This document shows, piece by piece, positions 8,566 to 16,815 of a stretch of 64,000 nt of DNA; positions within the stretch are counted from its first letter, which is position 1, and each line of letters opens with the position of its first letter. The notes under the pieces were generated by a model, which was not told the origin of the DNA, did not search any database, and worked only from the letters and a program-made list of their open reading frames with translations. This DNA is from Marinobacter persicus (GTDB lineage Bacteria; Pseudomonadota; Gammaproteobacteria; Pseudomonadales; Oleiphilaceae), in contig NZ_PTIV01000001.1 of the NCBI RefSeq assembly GCF_002934325.1, positions 178,261 through 242,260 on the forward strand, given 5' to 3'. The position numbers and the translations under genes were made by a program.

Positions 8566-9528
8566 TCAGTTACCGCCGCCTGCGCTCAGGTTCGACATCA
8601 CGCTGACGTTGGCCTGGGTCACGCTACCCACACCGGCGTTCTGGGCGAAGGCGCCGACACCGGTGAAGTTCGCGGAGCCACCGGAGATCTCGTTGGAGGT
8701 CCGGGTATCAACCATGGAGCGTTTGCCGTTGGCATCGCCATAGGTGACGTTGGTTCCAGACACGGTGCCGCTCAGCTCAGCATCGTTCATGAACACTTCC
8801 ATCGACAGGTTCATGGTGTTCGAGCTGTTGTCTGAACTGTCGCTATTGTCGGTGTTGTTCGAATCACTGTTGCTGATCGAGCTGTCAGAGCTGTCACTGT
8901 TGCCGCTGTTGGCAATCTTGTAGGAGTCAGTGACGGTGGTGCTGTTATCAGAACTGTCGGAGTTATCCGAGTTGTCTGAGTTGTCCGAGTTATTCGTATT
9001 CGAATTATCGGAGTTGTTGGTATTGGAGTTATCAGTGTTTCCGCTGTCAGCCACCTTGTAGGAATCGTTCACACTGGTGCTGTTGTCGGAACTGTCACTG
9101 TTATCCGAGTTATCCACGGAGGAATTATCGGAGTTGTCCGACGCGTCGGTATTGCCACTGTCGGCAATCTTGAACGCATCGTTCAGGCTGGTGCTGTTGT
9201 CTGAGCTGTCGGAGTTGTCCGAATTGTCAGTGCTTGAGTTATCGGAATTATCCGTACTCGAATTATCCGACATGTCATTACCGCTATCGGCAATCTTGAA
9301 CGAATCAGCAACGCTGGTGCTGTCGTCGGAATTGTCGGTGTTATCGGTATTGGTGGTTGAGTTGTCATTACCGGAGTCAGTATTTCCGGAATAGTTGGTG
9401 TTGGCTGCGGAGCTGTCATCCGCATTGGTGTTGGGGCTGCCATCGCCCCCCTGTTCCGCCATTGCATACCCGGAGATACCCAGACTCATTGCAATTGCAG
9501 CTGCCAGCAGGCTTTTTTTGGTATTCAT
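8566..9528 (-). CDS. Asp/Asn/Ser-repeat secreted protein, candidate major amyloid-like or matrix protein
   Basis: 320 aa. Residues 1-24 form a Sec signal (MSLGISGYAMA/EQ). Residues about 30-240 are built almost only from D, N, S, T and G, with four clear modules beginning at 71, 113, 151 and 197 as T(S/T)xxDxxKxAxSGN, followed by DNSDNS-type linkers; the only Lys residues of the repeat region sit in the module core. Residues 239-320 form a non-repetitive domain (NDAELSGTVSGTNVTYGD; AFAQNAGVGSVTQANVSV) homologous in appearance to the 112-aa protein. Similar proteins are often mislabelled heme utilisation or adhesin. First gene of the operon, ATG with AAGGACA site, under the putative sigma-54-like promoter at 9628-9644. 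Confidence 0.75.
   Translation of the reverse strand: MNTKKSLLAAAIAMSLGISGYAMAEQGGDGSPNTNADDSSAANTNYSGNTDSGNDNSTTNTDNTDNSDDSTSVADSFKIADSGNDMSDNSSTDNSDNSSTDNSDNSDSSDNSTSLNDAFKIADSGNTDASDNSDNSSVDNSDNSDSSDNSTSVNDSYKVADSGNTDNSNTNNSDNSNTNNSDNSDNSDNSDSSDNSTTVTDSYKIANSGNSDSSDSSISNSDSNNTDNSDSSDNSSNTMNLSMEVFMNDAELSGTVSGTNVTYGDANGKRSMVDTRTSNEISGGSANFTGVGAFAQNAGVGSVTQANVSVMSNLSAGGGN
8809..9441 (-). repeat. Low-complexity coding repeat (DNS-rich, ~38-46 residue modules)
   Basis: Encodes the repetitive part of the 320-aa secreted protein. Four module cores (TSVADSFKIADSGN, TSLNDAFKIADSGN, TSVNDSYKVADSGN, TTVTDSYKIANSGN) are spaced 42, 38 and 46 residues apart. The linkers consist of runs of DNS/SDN triplets that differ in number, which points to expansion by slippage or unequal recombination. 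Synonymous codons vary between copies, so the array is not freshly duplicated. Confidence 0.85.
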
Positions 9529-9627
9529 GATTCATGTCCTTTTGATGATATTGGCTTAACGGGAATCCGTCCCATCCCGCCGCCAGTGAGCGGGGGCGCC
9601 AGGGCACAGATCCGTAGGAATCAAAAG

Positions 9628-9644
9628 AGCGATTAGTATGCCAA
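9628..9644 (-). promoter_or_regulatory. Putative sigma-54 (-24/-12) promoter of the amyloid-like operon
   Basis: Read on the minus strand it is TTGGCATACTAATCGCT. The GG and GC dinucleotides are separated by exactly 10 bases, as in the TTGGCAC-N5-TTGCW consensus; the -12 element is TCGCT instead of TTGCT. Transcription would begin near 9617, leaving a leader of about 90 bases before the 320-aa gene. A chance match is possible, since no -35/-10 alternative was excluded. Confidence 0.45.
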
Positions 9645-9746
9645 CCCCACCAATGAACTTTTAAGCTTATGAATACCTGAACTATTTTCAACAACGTCCC
9701 GAATCCGAAGGAAAGCCAAAAAGCCTGAACCTGTATCACCCCTGAA

Positions 9747-9760
9747 ACACTCGCCAGTGT
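9747..9760. promoter_or_regulatory. Short palindrome, possible enhancer/activator site
   Basis: ACACT-cgcc-AGTGT, a perfect 5-bp inverted repeat with 4-base spacer. It lies about 105 bases upstream of the -24 element, a normal distance for an enhancer-type activator such as the regulator at 4569-5960. Short palindromes occur by chance, so confidence is low. Confidence 0.25.
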
Positions 9761-9830
9761 GTCAGTCAGTGATAACCTCAAATATCGTCGCAAATCAGGA
9801 AGATGAGGGATTACACCAGTGTTAAAAACA

Positions 9831-9864
9831 AAAACCCCGCAAAGCTCGCGCCTTGCGGGGTTTT
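9831..9864 (-). terminator. Rho-independent terminator of aceA
   Basis: Stem CCCCGCAA/TTGCGGGG (9835-9842 with 9853-9860), extended by A/T pairs on both sides, with a T-rich tail on the minus strand. It lies 50 bases after the aceA stop codon. The flanking A and T runs could make it work in both directions. Confidence 0.85.
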
Positions 9865-9914
9865 CTGTGGTCGGTGAGCGCCGAAGCACTCACCGGAACA
9901 TCATGAGGCCAGTT

Positions 9915-11504
9915 TTAGAACTGGTTCATGGTGTTGTCTTTACCACCGGCCTTCAGAGCCGCGTCACCTGCGAAGAACTCTTTGTGGTCATCACCGATGT
10001 TGGAACCGGCCATGTCCTGGTGCTTAACAGTCGCGATACCCTGACGGATTTCCTTACGCTGAACGCCGCCAACGTAGGCCAGCATGCCTTCGTCACCGAA
10101 GTAGCCCTTGGCCAGGTTGTCAGTGGACAGAGCAGCGGTGTGGTAAGTCGGCAGAGTGATCAGGTGGTGGAAGATACCTGCTTCTGCAGAGGCCTTGCGC
10201 TGGAAGTCCGCAGTCCACTCGTCAGCCAGTTTACCCAGCTCGGTGTCGTCGTACTTGCTGTCCATCAGAGCTTCACGGTCATAGGCAGATACGTCTTTGC
10301 CTTCTTCTTTCCAGGCATCGAATACCTGCTGACGGAAGTTCAGGGTCCAGTTGAAGGACGGGCTGTTGTTGTAAACCAGCTTGGCATCGGGCACCACTTC
10401 ACGGATGCGGTTAACCATGCCGGCGATCTGGCCAACGTGCGGCTTCTCGGTTTCGATCCACAGCAGGTCAGCGCCGTTCTGCAGGGAAGTGATGCAGTCC
10501 AGGACAACACGGTCTTCGCCAGTGCCCGGCTTGAACTGGAACAGGCCAGAAGGCAGACGCTTCGGCTTCATCAGCTTGCCGTCAGACTTGATCACAACGT
10601 CGCCGTTGTTGATCTGGGAAGCGTCGTCGATGTACTCGCCATCGAGGAAGCTGTTGTACTTGTCGCCCAGGTCGCCCGGCTCGTCAGTTACGGCCAGTTT
10701 CTGGGTCAGGCCAGCGCCCAGGGAGTCGGTACGGGCAACGATAACACCGTCATCAACACCCAGCTCCAGGAACGCCAGACGTACGGCGTTGATTTTGGAC
10801 AGGAAGTCAGCGTGCGGAACGGTTACCTTACCGTCCTGGTGACCACACTGCTTCTCGTCGGAAACCTGGTTTTCGATCTGGATGCAGCAGGCACCGGCTT
10901 CGATCATCTTCTTGGACAGCAGGTAAGTGGCTTCAGCGTTACCGAAACCTGCGTCGATGTCGGCAATGATCGGCACAACGTGAGTTTCGTGGTTGTCGAT
11001 CTGCTTGATCAGCTCTTCAGCCTTGGCAGTGTCGCCGGCGTTTTCAGCTTCTTCCAGGGCGCGGAACAGGTGGTTCAGTTCCCATGCGTCAGCCTGGCGC
11101 AGGAAGGTGTAAAGCTCTTCGATCAGGCCAGGAACGGCGGTCTTCTCGTGCATGGACTGGTCCGGCAGCGGGCCGAACTGTGAACGCATGGCCGCAACCA
11201 TCCAGCCAGACAGGTACAGGTAACGACGCTTGGTGTTACCAAAGTGCTTCTTGATGGACAGCATCTTCTGCTGACCAATAAAGCCGTGCCAGCAGCCCAG
11301 GGACTGGGTGTACTGGGAAGTGTCCTTGTCGTAGTTCGCCATGTCTTCGCGCATGATTTTGGCGGTGTACTTGGCGATGTCCAGACCAGTCTTGAACTTG
11401 TTCTGGGCGCGCATGCGGGCAGCGTGCTTCGGGTTGATAGCGTTCCAGGTCGGGTTCTGCTTCAACAGGGAAGCAATCTGATCAACGTCTTGTGCGTAAG
11501 GCAT
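9915..11504 (-). CDS. aceA: Isocitrate lyase (long gammaproteobacterial form)
   Basis: 529 aa from the ATG at 11504 (AAAGGACA site). Splits isocitrate to succinate and glyoxylate, the first step of the glyoxylate bypass used for growth on acetate, fatty acids or alkanes. The catalytic loop reads DEKQCGHQDGKV, the KQCGH variant of the classic KKCGH. Metal and substrate residues are in VPIIADIDAGFGN. The length matches the ~530-residue Pseudomonas-type enzyme rather than the ~430-residue E. coli enzyme. No malate synthase or isocitrate dehydrogenase kinase is adjacent, so it is a single-gene unit with its own terminator and an AT-rich upstream region (about 11600-11670). Confidence 0.95.
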   Translation of the reverse strand: MPYAQDVDQIASLLKQNPTWNAINPKHAARMRAQNKFKTGLDIAKYTAKIMREDMANYDKDTSQYTQSLGCWHGFIGQQKMLSIKKHFGNTKRRYLYLSGWMVAAMRSQFGPLPDQSMHEKTAVPGLIEELYTFLRQADAWELNHLFRALEEAENAGDTAKAEELIKQIDNHETHVVPIIADIDAGFGNAEATYLLSKKMIEAGACCIQIENQVSDEKQCGHQDGKVTVPHADFLSKINAVRLAFLELGVDDGVIVARTDSLGAGLTQKLAVTDEPGDLGDKYNSFLDGEYIDDASQINNGDVVIKSDGKLMKPKRLPSGLFQFKPGTGEDRVVLDCITSLQNGADLLWIETEKPHVGQIAGMVNRIREVVPDAKLVYNNSPSFNWTLNFRQQVFDAWKEEGKDVSAYDREALMDSKYDDTELGKLADEWTADFQRKASAEAGIFHHLITLPTYHTAALSTDNLAKGYFGDEGMLAYVGGVQRKEIRQGIATVKHQDMAGSNIGDDHKEFFAGDAALKAGGKDNTMNQF

Positions 11505-11705
11505 CTCTATGTCCTTTCTACGTTTTAGGTTCAAAAGGTGCGGAAAAACTGCTGCCAGGCAGCATCCGAAGCCAACTGCCTGCGGCCGGTAACGGGCAGG
11601 CGCTGACGTTAAGCGATACTCTAGACGCTTTGAATTTATAATTGAAATTTATGTGGTGTATTTTCGGCATTTTCTACGTGAATACCTAGACAGGTAGGAA
11701 GCGTC

Positions 11706-13655
11706 CTATGTACGGCACATAACCAGCAGACGATCATGTTCCTGAATATCCAGATATTGCCGACGCGGAGGGTTCATCATTATGTGCCGACCACGATCGT
11801 CGGGCCTGGCCCGATAAAGGCCCAGCGCCACCTCGCCACGGGCTGCGACAATTTTTTCCAGTACCTGGAAATTGGTGCTGGCCGGCAGTGGATAGTCGTT
11901 GGGATCACGAAACTGGAATTCCGCTCCATTGACGGTAAAGAGCTCGTCCAGCACCACGCGCAGCTCCCGCCGCAGCGCCACCTGGGCCAGCACGTGACTG
12001 AGAATCATGGGGCTGATCAGCATCTCACTCTGGTGACCGTACAGCAGTTGCCGGTTATCGGGGTCACTCAACTCCAGGATCACCTGGGGCCGGCGGACGG
12101 ATTCCGACAGTATGTCTTCCAGTTGCAGGTAGCCCACCATGGCACGGGCGTCAGCTTCCTCATCGGAACCGATGCGGTCGCTGCTCAACAGCATCACCGT
12201 ATCGTAGGTGGCCGGGTCCAGTTTGCGCAGGTCGTCTTCGATCATGTAATCGGCTTCCAGCAGGCGACCGTTCACCCCGGCCAACTCCACACCATGGCGG
12301 CGCAGTTCCCGCTCCCGCTCGGCCAGGGGAATGACCGACACCAGGTCCAGATGGAACTGGCGGCCTGGATAGCTGGCAAATTCCGCCGCCAGGCTGGGCA
12401 CGCGCCGGTTCCAGCCCAGAACCAGGACCCGGTGCGCACGGCCCTGGGCCGCCACCACCGCCGACGGCTCGGCACGCTCAAACATGGCCAGGGGCTCTGC
12501 CTTGGAGTCATTGCCGGTATGTTCATACTCGCGGGCCAGCAGTACCACCCGGTCTTCCCGGTGAATCACGGCATTGGCCGGTGCAGGCATGTCGATCCGC
12601 CAGCGCTGACTGTCCGTCGGGTGTAACAGCCCCAGGACAATGGCTTGGGGGCGCTGCGCGGCGAGCTCGCTGACGGTCAGGCCTTCGGCCGTTTCGCCGC
12701 CACGAACAAAGATTTCGTTGCCTTCACCGGCGGTCAGCAGCTCGTTATAGACCTCCGACAAATGGGGGTGTAGCACGTTCTGGACCATCAGGCGGCTGAT
12801 GGTGGCATCCCCCGCCACCACTTCCACCGACCCCGGGTAAGCCCGCTGGATGACCGGCAATTTACGCATATCCTGGATTTCCGCCACCACAAACGGCAGT
12901 GAACTACCAAAGTCTCGGGCCTGGGCGGCAATGGAGAGCAGCGCCTTAACGGTCTCCACGTCCGGCGTGACGAAACTGCCGGCGCCATGCCCATGACTGG
13001 GCACGATCACCGCTGCGGCGTCCAGACAGGCCACCCGTTGCAGGGCCTCGGGCTGAATCGGAGAGCCACTGCGCAGGATCACCTCCCGTGAGCGATCACC
13101 CACACCCGGTTCATTTCTCAGCTCATGCAACTGGCCGGCACCCGCCTCTTCAGCCAGCACCACCAGCCGCAGCTTCTGGGTATCGTGCTTCTCCAGAAAA
13201 CGGCGCATACGACCTGTGGAACCAAACAGTTCGGCTACCAGCGGCGGGGTCTGGGCGGTCCAGCCCAGGACCACCAGGTGGTTTTTCAGGGTCACCGGGG
13301 TCAGCCCCCGCTCCAGCTCAGCCATCTTGGCGATCAACCAGCGGGTCAGAATGGCCACCAGAGTGCCCATGAACACCACATAACCGGAGATGGTCAGCAG
13401 GGTGGAGACAATGCGCTGCCAGGTACCGACATCGTCCCCCAGGTAACCGGGGTCGGTCAGACGCAGGAACGCCCACCAGATGGCGGAACCCGCATCCTCG
13501 AATTCATCGGCCGCCGGCATGATCACCAGCAGGCCGCCAATGAGGGAAATCAGGGCGATGAACAGGCCAACCACCAGCAACTGGAAGCCGGCCCCCTTTA
13601 CCAGCTGTCGCTCGACAATAAACTTGACCCGGTCAATCAGGCGGAAGGGCAGCAT
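11706..13655 (-). CDS. CASTOR/POLLUX-like ion channel with RCK domains
   Basis: About 649 aa from ATG 13655 (AGGATGAC site); the frame running to 13760 is rejected. Two hydrophobic segments flank a pore-like loop (WAFLRLTDPGYLGDD) in the first 120 residues. Tandem Rossmann-type RCK modules follow, including NHLVVLGWTAQTPPLV and HRVLVLGWNRRVPSLA. This is the layout of bacterial homologues of plant CASTOR/POLLUX channels. It is expected in the inner membrane as a cation channel regulated by its RCK ring; selectivity cannot be read from the sequence. The SulP gene lies 79 bases upstream on the same strand, so a two-gene operon is possible. Confidence 0.8.
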   Translation of the reverse strand: MLPFRLIDRVKFIVERQLVKGAGFQLLVVGLFIALISLIGGLLVIMPAADEFEDAGSAIWWAFLRLTDPGYLGDDVGTWQRIVSTLLTISGYVVFMGTLVAILTRWLIAKMAELERGLTPVTLKNHLVVLGWTAQTPPLVAELFGSTGRMRRFLEKHDTQKLRLVVLAEEAGAGQLHELRNEPGVGDRSREVILRSGSPIQPEALQRVACLDAAAVIVPSHGHGAGSFVTPDVETVKALLSIAAQARDFGSSLPFVVAEIQDMRKLPVIQRAYPGSVEVVAGDATISRLMVQNVLHPHLSEVYNELLTAGEGNEIFVRGGETAEGLTVSELAAQRPQAIVLGLLHPTDSQRWRIDMPAPANAVIHREDRVVLLAREYEHTGNDSKAEPLAMFERAEPSAVVAAQGRAHRVLVLGWNRRVPSLAAEFASYPGRQFHLDLVSVIPLAERERELRRHGVELAGVNGRLLEADYMIEDDLRKLDPATYDTVMLLSSDRIGSDEEADARAMVGYLQLEDILSESVRRPQVILELSDPDNRQLLYGHQSEMLISPMILSHVLAQVALRRELRVVLDELFTVNGAEFQFRDPNDYPLPASTNFQVLEKIVAARGEVALGLYRARPDDRGRHIMMNPPRRQYLDIQEHDRLLVMCRT

Positions 13656-13734
13656 GAAGTCATCCTGTGCAATGAGAATTACCTGCACAGGATAGAACAA
13701 AGTGCCAGAAAAGAAGAATATCAGTGGCTTGGAA

Positions 13735-15465
13735 TTACTCGCTTTTACTGCCAGCCGCATGCAGGGCGGCTTCCAGGGTCGGGGTGAAGCGGCTCACCCC
13801 CGCCTCCGGTGCCAGCCCGGCCCTGGCCAGCGCCCTCAGAGGCTGGAACTGCAGGTCGGCCACGATCACCTGACTGCCACTTTCACGGCAGGTGTCAATC
13901 AGCTTTCCCAGGGCCGACAGGCCACCGGCGTCCAACACGGTGACACCGTCCATATAGAGGATAAAGCCCCGCGCTTCCCGGGACAGCTCGGCCAATTCCC
14001 CGAAGATGCGATCAGCGGCGGCAAAAAACAGCGGGCCGTTGATCTTGAAGACCCGCCAGCCCTCCGGCAGGGACTCGCCCCGGATACGCTTGCTGTCGGT
14101 GATGTCCGTCACCCGTGTCATTTTGGCCATTTCCTGCATAAACAGGACCGCCGCCAACAGGATGCCGGTGGTAATGGCGATCACCATGTCCAGCGCCACG
14201 GTCAGACCAAAACAGGTGAGGAACACCAGGATATCGCCCCGGGGTGCCGTTCTCAGCAGGTGCACCGCCTTGGGCGCTTCACTCATATTCCAGGCCACCA
14301 TCACCAACAGCGCTGCCATAGCCGGCATGGGCAGGTAAGCCAGGACACCGGCCAGAGATACCAGGGCCAGTAGCACAACCACCGCATGCACCATGGCCGC
14401 CACCGGCGACTGGGCGCCGGCCCGGTAATTGGCCGCGGAACGGGCAATGGCCGCAGTGGCGGTGATGCCACCGAAGAAGGGCACCACGATGTTACCCAGC
14501 CCCTGCCCCATCAATTCGCTGTTGGCGCTGTGCCGTTTGCCGGTCATGCCATCGAGCACCACCGCGCACAGCAGTGATTCAATCGCCCCCAGCATGGCAA
14601 TGGCGAACGCCGCTGGCAGCAGTTCACGCACCATATCCCATGACAGCCCCAGCGGCGCACCGTCCGGCCCCGGTTGCTGCCAGGGCCAGGTGAATTCCGG
14701 CAGGAACGGCGGAATGCCGGCACCGGTACTGCCATCCGGCAACAGATAGCTGAACCGTGAGCCAATGGTTTCGATACCCGCACCGCTGGCGTTCAGCATC
14801 AACGCCAGGCCACTGCCCACCAATACTGCTGGCAGGTGCGGCGGCACTGGCGTGCGCAACTTTGACCACAGCAACATCACCGCCAGTGTTGCCGCCGCCA
14901 CCAGCGTGCTCATACCGTCGATTTGGGGCAATGCCTGGCCCAATACCGCCAACTTATCCCAGTAATGCTCCGGCAGACTCTCCAGGGGCAGCCCGAAGAA
15001 ATCCTTCACCTGCAGAGTCAGGATCACCACGGCAATACCGGCGGTGAAGCCCAGGGTAACGGCCTCCGGGATGTACTCGATCAAACGGCCCAGGCGCATG
15101 AGGGCCATGATCACCAACAGCACCCCGGACATCAGGGTGGCCAGCAGCAAACCGCCCAGGCCATACTCCTGGGCAATGGGATACAGGATCACGACAAAGG
15201 CGGCTGTGGGGCCTGAAATACTGAAACGGCTGCCGCCGGTCAGGGCGATAACAAAGCCGGCAATAACGGCGGTATAAAGACCGTACTGAGGCGCCACGCC
15301 GCTGGCGATGGCCAGCGCCATGGACAGCGGAATGGCGATAATCCCCACCGTTATGCCGGCCATCAAGTCTTTTACAAACCGGTGCCCGTTATAACGTTCG
15401 CTCAGGCAGGCTTCACGGAAAGCATGGGCAAAGCGCAGTGAAAACAGGTGGGCACGATGGGACAT
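13735..15465 (-). CDS. SulP (SLC26)-family anion transporter with STAS domain
   Basis: 576 aa, the normal family length. The N-terminal ~430 residues form the membrane core, starting with VKDLMAGITVGIIAIPLSMA, the SulP signature region. The C-terminal ~110 residues form a cytosolic STAS domain (FILYMDGVTVLDAGGLSALG, with an anti-sigma-antagonist fold). Family members import sulfate, bicarbonate or dicarboxylates. It is divergent from the small RHH gene at 15576 and upstream of the CASTOR-like channel. Substrate unknown. Confidence 0.9.
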   Translation of the reverse strand: MSHRAHLFSLRFAHAFREACLSERYNGHRFVKDLMAGITVGIIAIPLSMALAIASGVAPQYGLYTAVIAGFVIALTGGSRFSISGPTAAFVVILYPIAQEYGLGGLLLATLMSGVLLVIMALMRLGRLIEYIPEAVTLGFTAGIAVVILTLQVKDFFGLPLESLPEHYWDKLAVLGQALPQIDGMSTLVAAATLAVMLLWSKLRTPVPPHLPAVLVGSGLALMLNASGAGIETIGSRFSYLLPDGSTGAGIPPFLPEFTWPWQQPGPDGAPLGLSWDMVRELLPAAFAIAMLGAIESLLCAVVLDGMTGKRHSANSELMGQGLGNIVVPFFGGITATAAIARSAANYRAGAQSPVAAMVHAVVVLLALVSLAGVLAYLPMPAMAALLVMVAWNMSEAPKAVHLLRTAPRGDILVFLTCFGLTVALDMVIAITTGILLAAVLFMQEMAKMTRVTDITDSKRIRGESLPEGWRVFKINGPLFFAAADRIFGELAELSREARGFILYMDGVTVLDAGGLSALGKLIDTCRESGSQVIVADLQFQPLRALARAGLAPEAGVSRFTPTLEAALHAAGSKSE

Positions 15466-15575
15466 ACAGGGACTCGCCAGTCAGGATTTATTTACATTAT
15501 ATGGTTGTTATTTGTTCATTCAATGTTAATCTAATTAACATACCAGTCACTTAACGCCGTAAGAAGCTCTGAACC

Positions 15576-15758
15576 ATGGAAAACCGAACTGCCCGACTCA
15601 CGCTCCTGATTGACCCCGAAAAGAAAGCAACCTTCGAGAAACTCTGCAAGGAAGAGGATGTCACCCCTTCCCAGAAAGTCCGGCAATTCATTCGCGAATA
15701 CGTGGAATCCCGGCTCGGCCCAGACTGGCGCGAACAGCACCCGCAGAAATCCGATTGA
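15576..15758 (+). CDS. Small ribbon-helix-helix (CopG-like) DNA-binding protein
   Basis: 60 aa. A beta-strand with alternating residues (ARLTLLIDP) followed by two helices (EKKATFEKLCKEEDVTPSQKV, then RQFIREYVESRLG) gives the ribbon-helix-helix pattern of small repressors. It ends 23 bases before the chaN ATG, so the two genes form an operon, and it is divergent from SulP with a 110-base AT-rich promoter region between. No toxin gene accompanies it. It may regulate itself, chaN or the SulP gene; this is inference. Confidence 0.7.
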   Translation: MENRTARLTLLIDPEKKATFEKLCKEEDVTPSQKVRQFIREYVESRLGPDWREQHPQKSD

Positions 15759-15781
15759 GCCGACACACCGATGGACGCCCC

Positions 15782-16780
15782 ATGAGACTGTACTTTGCTG
15801 CCCTGGCCCTGTTCACCCTGACGCTCCCTGGATGCGCTGCCATGCCCTCAGACACTGCAATGCTGACGCCACCGGAAAGCCAGTACGACGCCCGGCTTGT
15901 CGATCCACAAACCGGCCAGTTGCTATCGGTCCCTGAACTGGCCTCGCGGCTGTCTGAAACCGATGTGGTGGTCATCGGTGAGTTCCACGGCCATCATGGT
16001 TCTCACCTGCTGCAGGCCCGTTTGCAGCAGGCGCTGTTCCAGCACAATCCAGCCCAGATACTGAGCATGGAGCAATTCAACCTGGATCACCAGCAGGTTC
16101 TGGATGACTACCTGGAGGGCCGCCTCGGGGAAACCGAAATGCTGGAAGACGCCCAGGCCTGGGATAACTACCGGGCGTCCTACCGCCCCGTGGTGGAGTT
16201 TGCCCGGCAACACCATCTGCCGGTCATGGCCGCCAACGCACCGGCCGATGTAGTTCGTTGTGTCGGTCGCCAGGGCCCGGCCTACCTCGACACACTTGCC
16301 CCTGCCCAGCGCGACCAATTGCCGGACTCACCGTTCCTCGACACCCCGGCCTACAAGGAAAAATTCGTCGAAGCCATCCAGGGCAGCCATGGCACCGATA
16401 ACGAATCGCTGTCCGAGCGCATGCGCAATACCTATCGCGCCCAGCTGCTGCGCGATAACACCATGGCCGAGCGTATACTCCACGCCCGGGAGGAGCACCC
16501 CAATCACCAGGTAATTCATCTTACCGGCACGTTCCACAGCGAAGAACGGCTGGGTACGGTGGCGGTACTGGAAAAACGGGCGCCGAAGCTGAGCGTGGCC
16601 CTCATATCCCCGGTCATCTGGGCAAACGACACCGAACAGATGCCCCTTGAGGACAATCGCAACCGGGGCGACTACCTCTACTTCATCCAGCCCCTACCCG
16701 AGGAATACAAGGATGAAGATCGGCGCCGCAAGGCCATGCAGGCCCGATTCAGCCGCAGCAAACCGGCAGATTGCGACTGA
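15782..16780 (+). CDS. chaN: ChaN-family lipoprotein
   Basis: About 332 aa from ATG 15782, chosen because it gives a compact lipoprotein signal (LTLPGC lipobox); the TTG at 15755 would add a non-hydrophobic prefix. The core has the ChaN motifs VVIGEFHGHHGSH and ILSMEQFNLD, and IHLTGTFHSEERLG near the end. ChaN proteins are haem-binding lipoproteins linked to iron uptake. It ends 35 bases from the convergent macrodomain gene. Whether haem is the ligand here is not shown by the sequence. Confidence 0.85.
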   Translation: MRLYFAALALFTLTLPGCAAMPSDTAMLTPPESQYDARLVDPQTGQLLSVPELASRLSETDVVVIGEFHGHHGSHLLQARLQQALFQHNPAQILSMEQFNLDHQQVLDDYLEGRLGETEMLEDAQAWDNYRASYRPVVEFARQHHLPVMAANAPADVVRCVGRQGPAYLDTLAPAQRDQLPDSPFLDTPAYKEKFVEAIQGSHGTDNESLSERMRNTYRAQLLRDNTMAERILHAREEHPNHQVIHLTGTFHSEERLGTVAVLEKRAPKLSVALISPVIWANDTEQMPLEDNRNRGDYLYFIQPLPEEYKDEDRRRKAMQARFSRSKPADCD

Positions 16781-16815
16781 CCACAGACGCTCCCGGCATG
16801 TCCCTTATCGTCACT

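Larger units (their letters stand above)
9529..9914. other. Intergenic region between the amyloid-like operon and aceA
   Basis: No gene of credible length is seen. It holds the putative promoter of the amyloid-like operon (9628-9644), a short palindrome upstream of it (9747-9760), and the terminator of aceA (9831-9864). The stretch 9650-9720 is notably AT-rich compared with its surroundings, which fits a regulatory region. Confidence 0.6.

Noticed and set aside
9077..9394. Plus-strand frame with LSELSELS repeats
   Set aside because: It is the reverse complement of the DNS repeat array in the 320-aa protein.
9819..11183. Long plus-strand frame of 454 codons
   Set aside because: Lies antisense to isocitrate lyase, whose motifs and start are clear; the antisense frame is a GC-rich by-product.
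11683..11696. Palindrome TACCT-agac-AGGTA between aceA and the channel gene
   Set aside because: Short and lies between the 3' end of one gene and the start of another without a recognised regulator; chance occurrence is likely.
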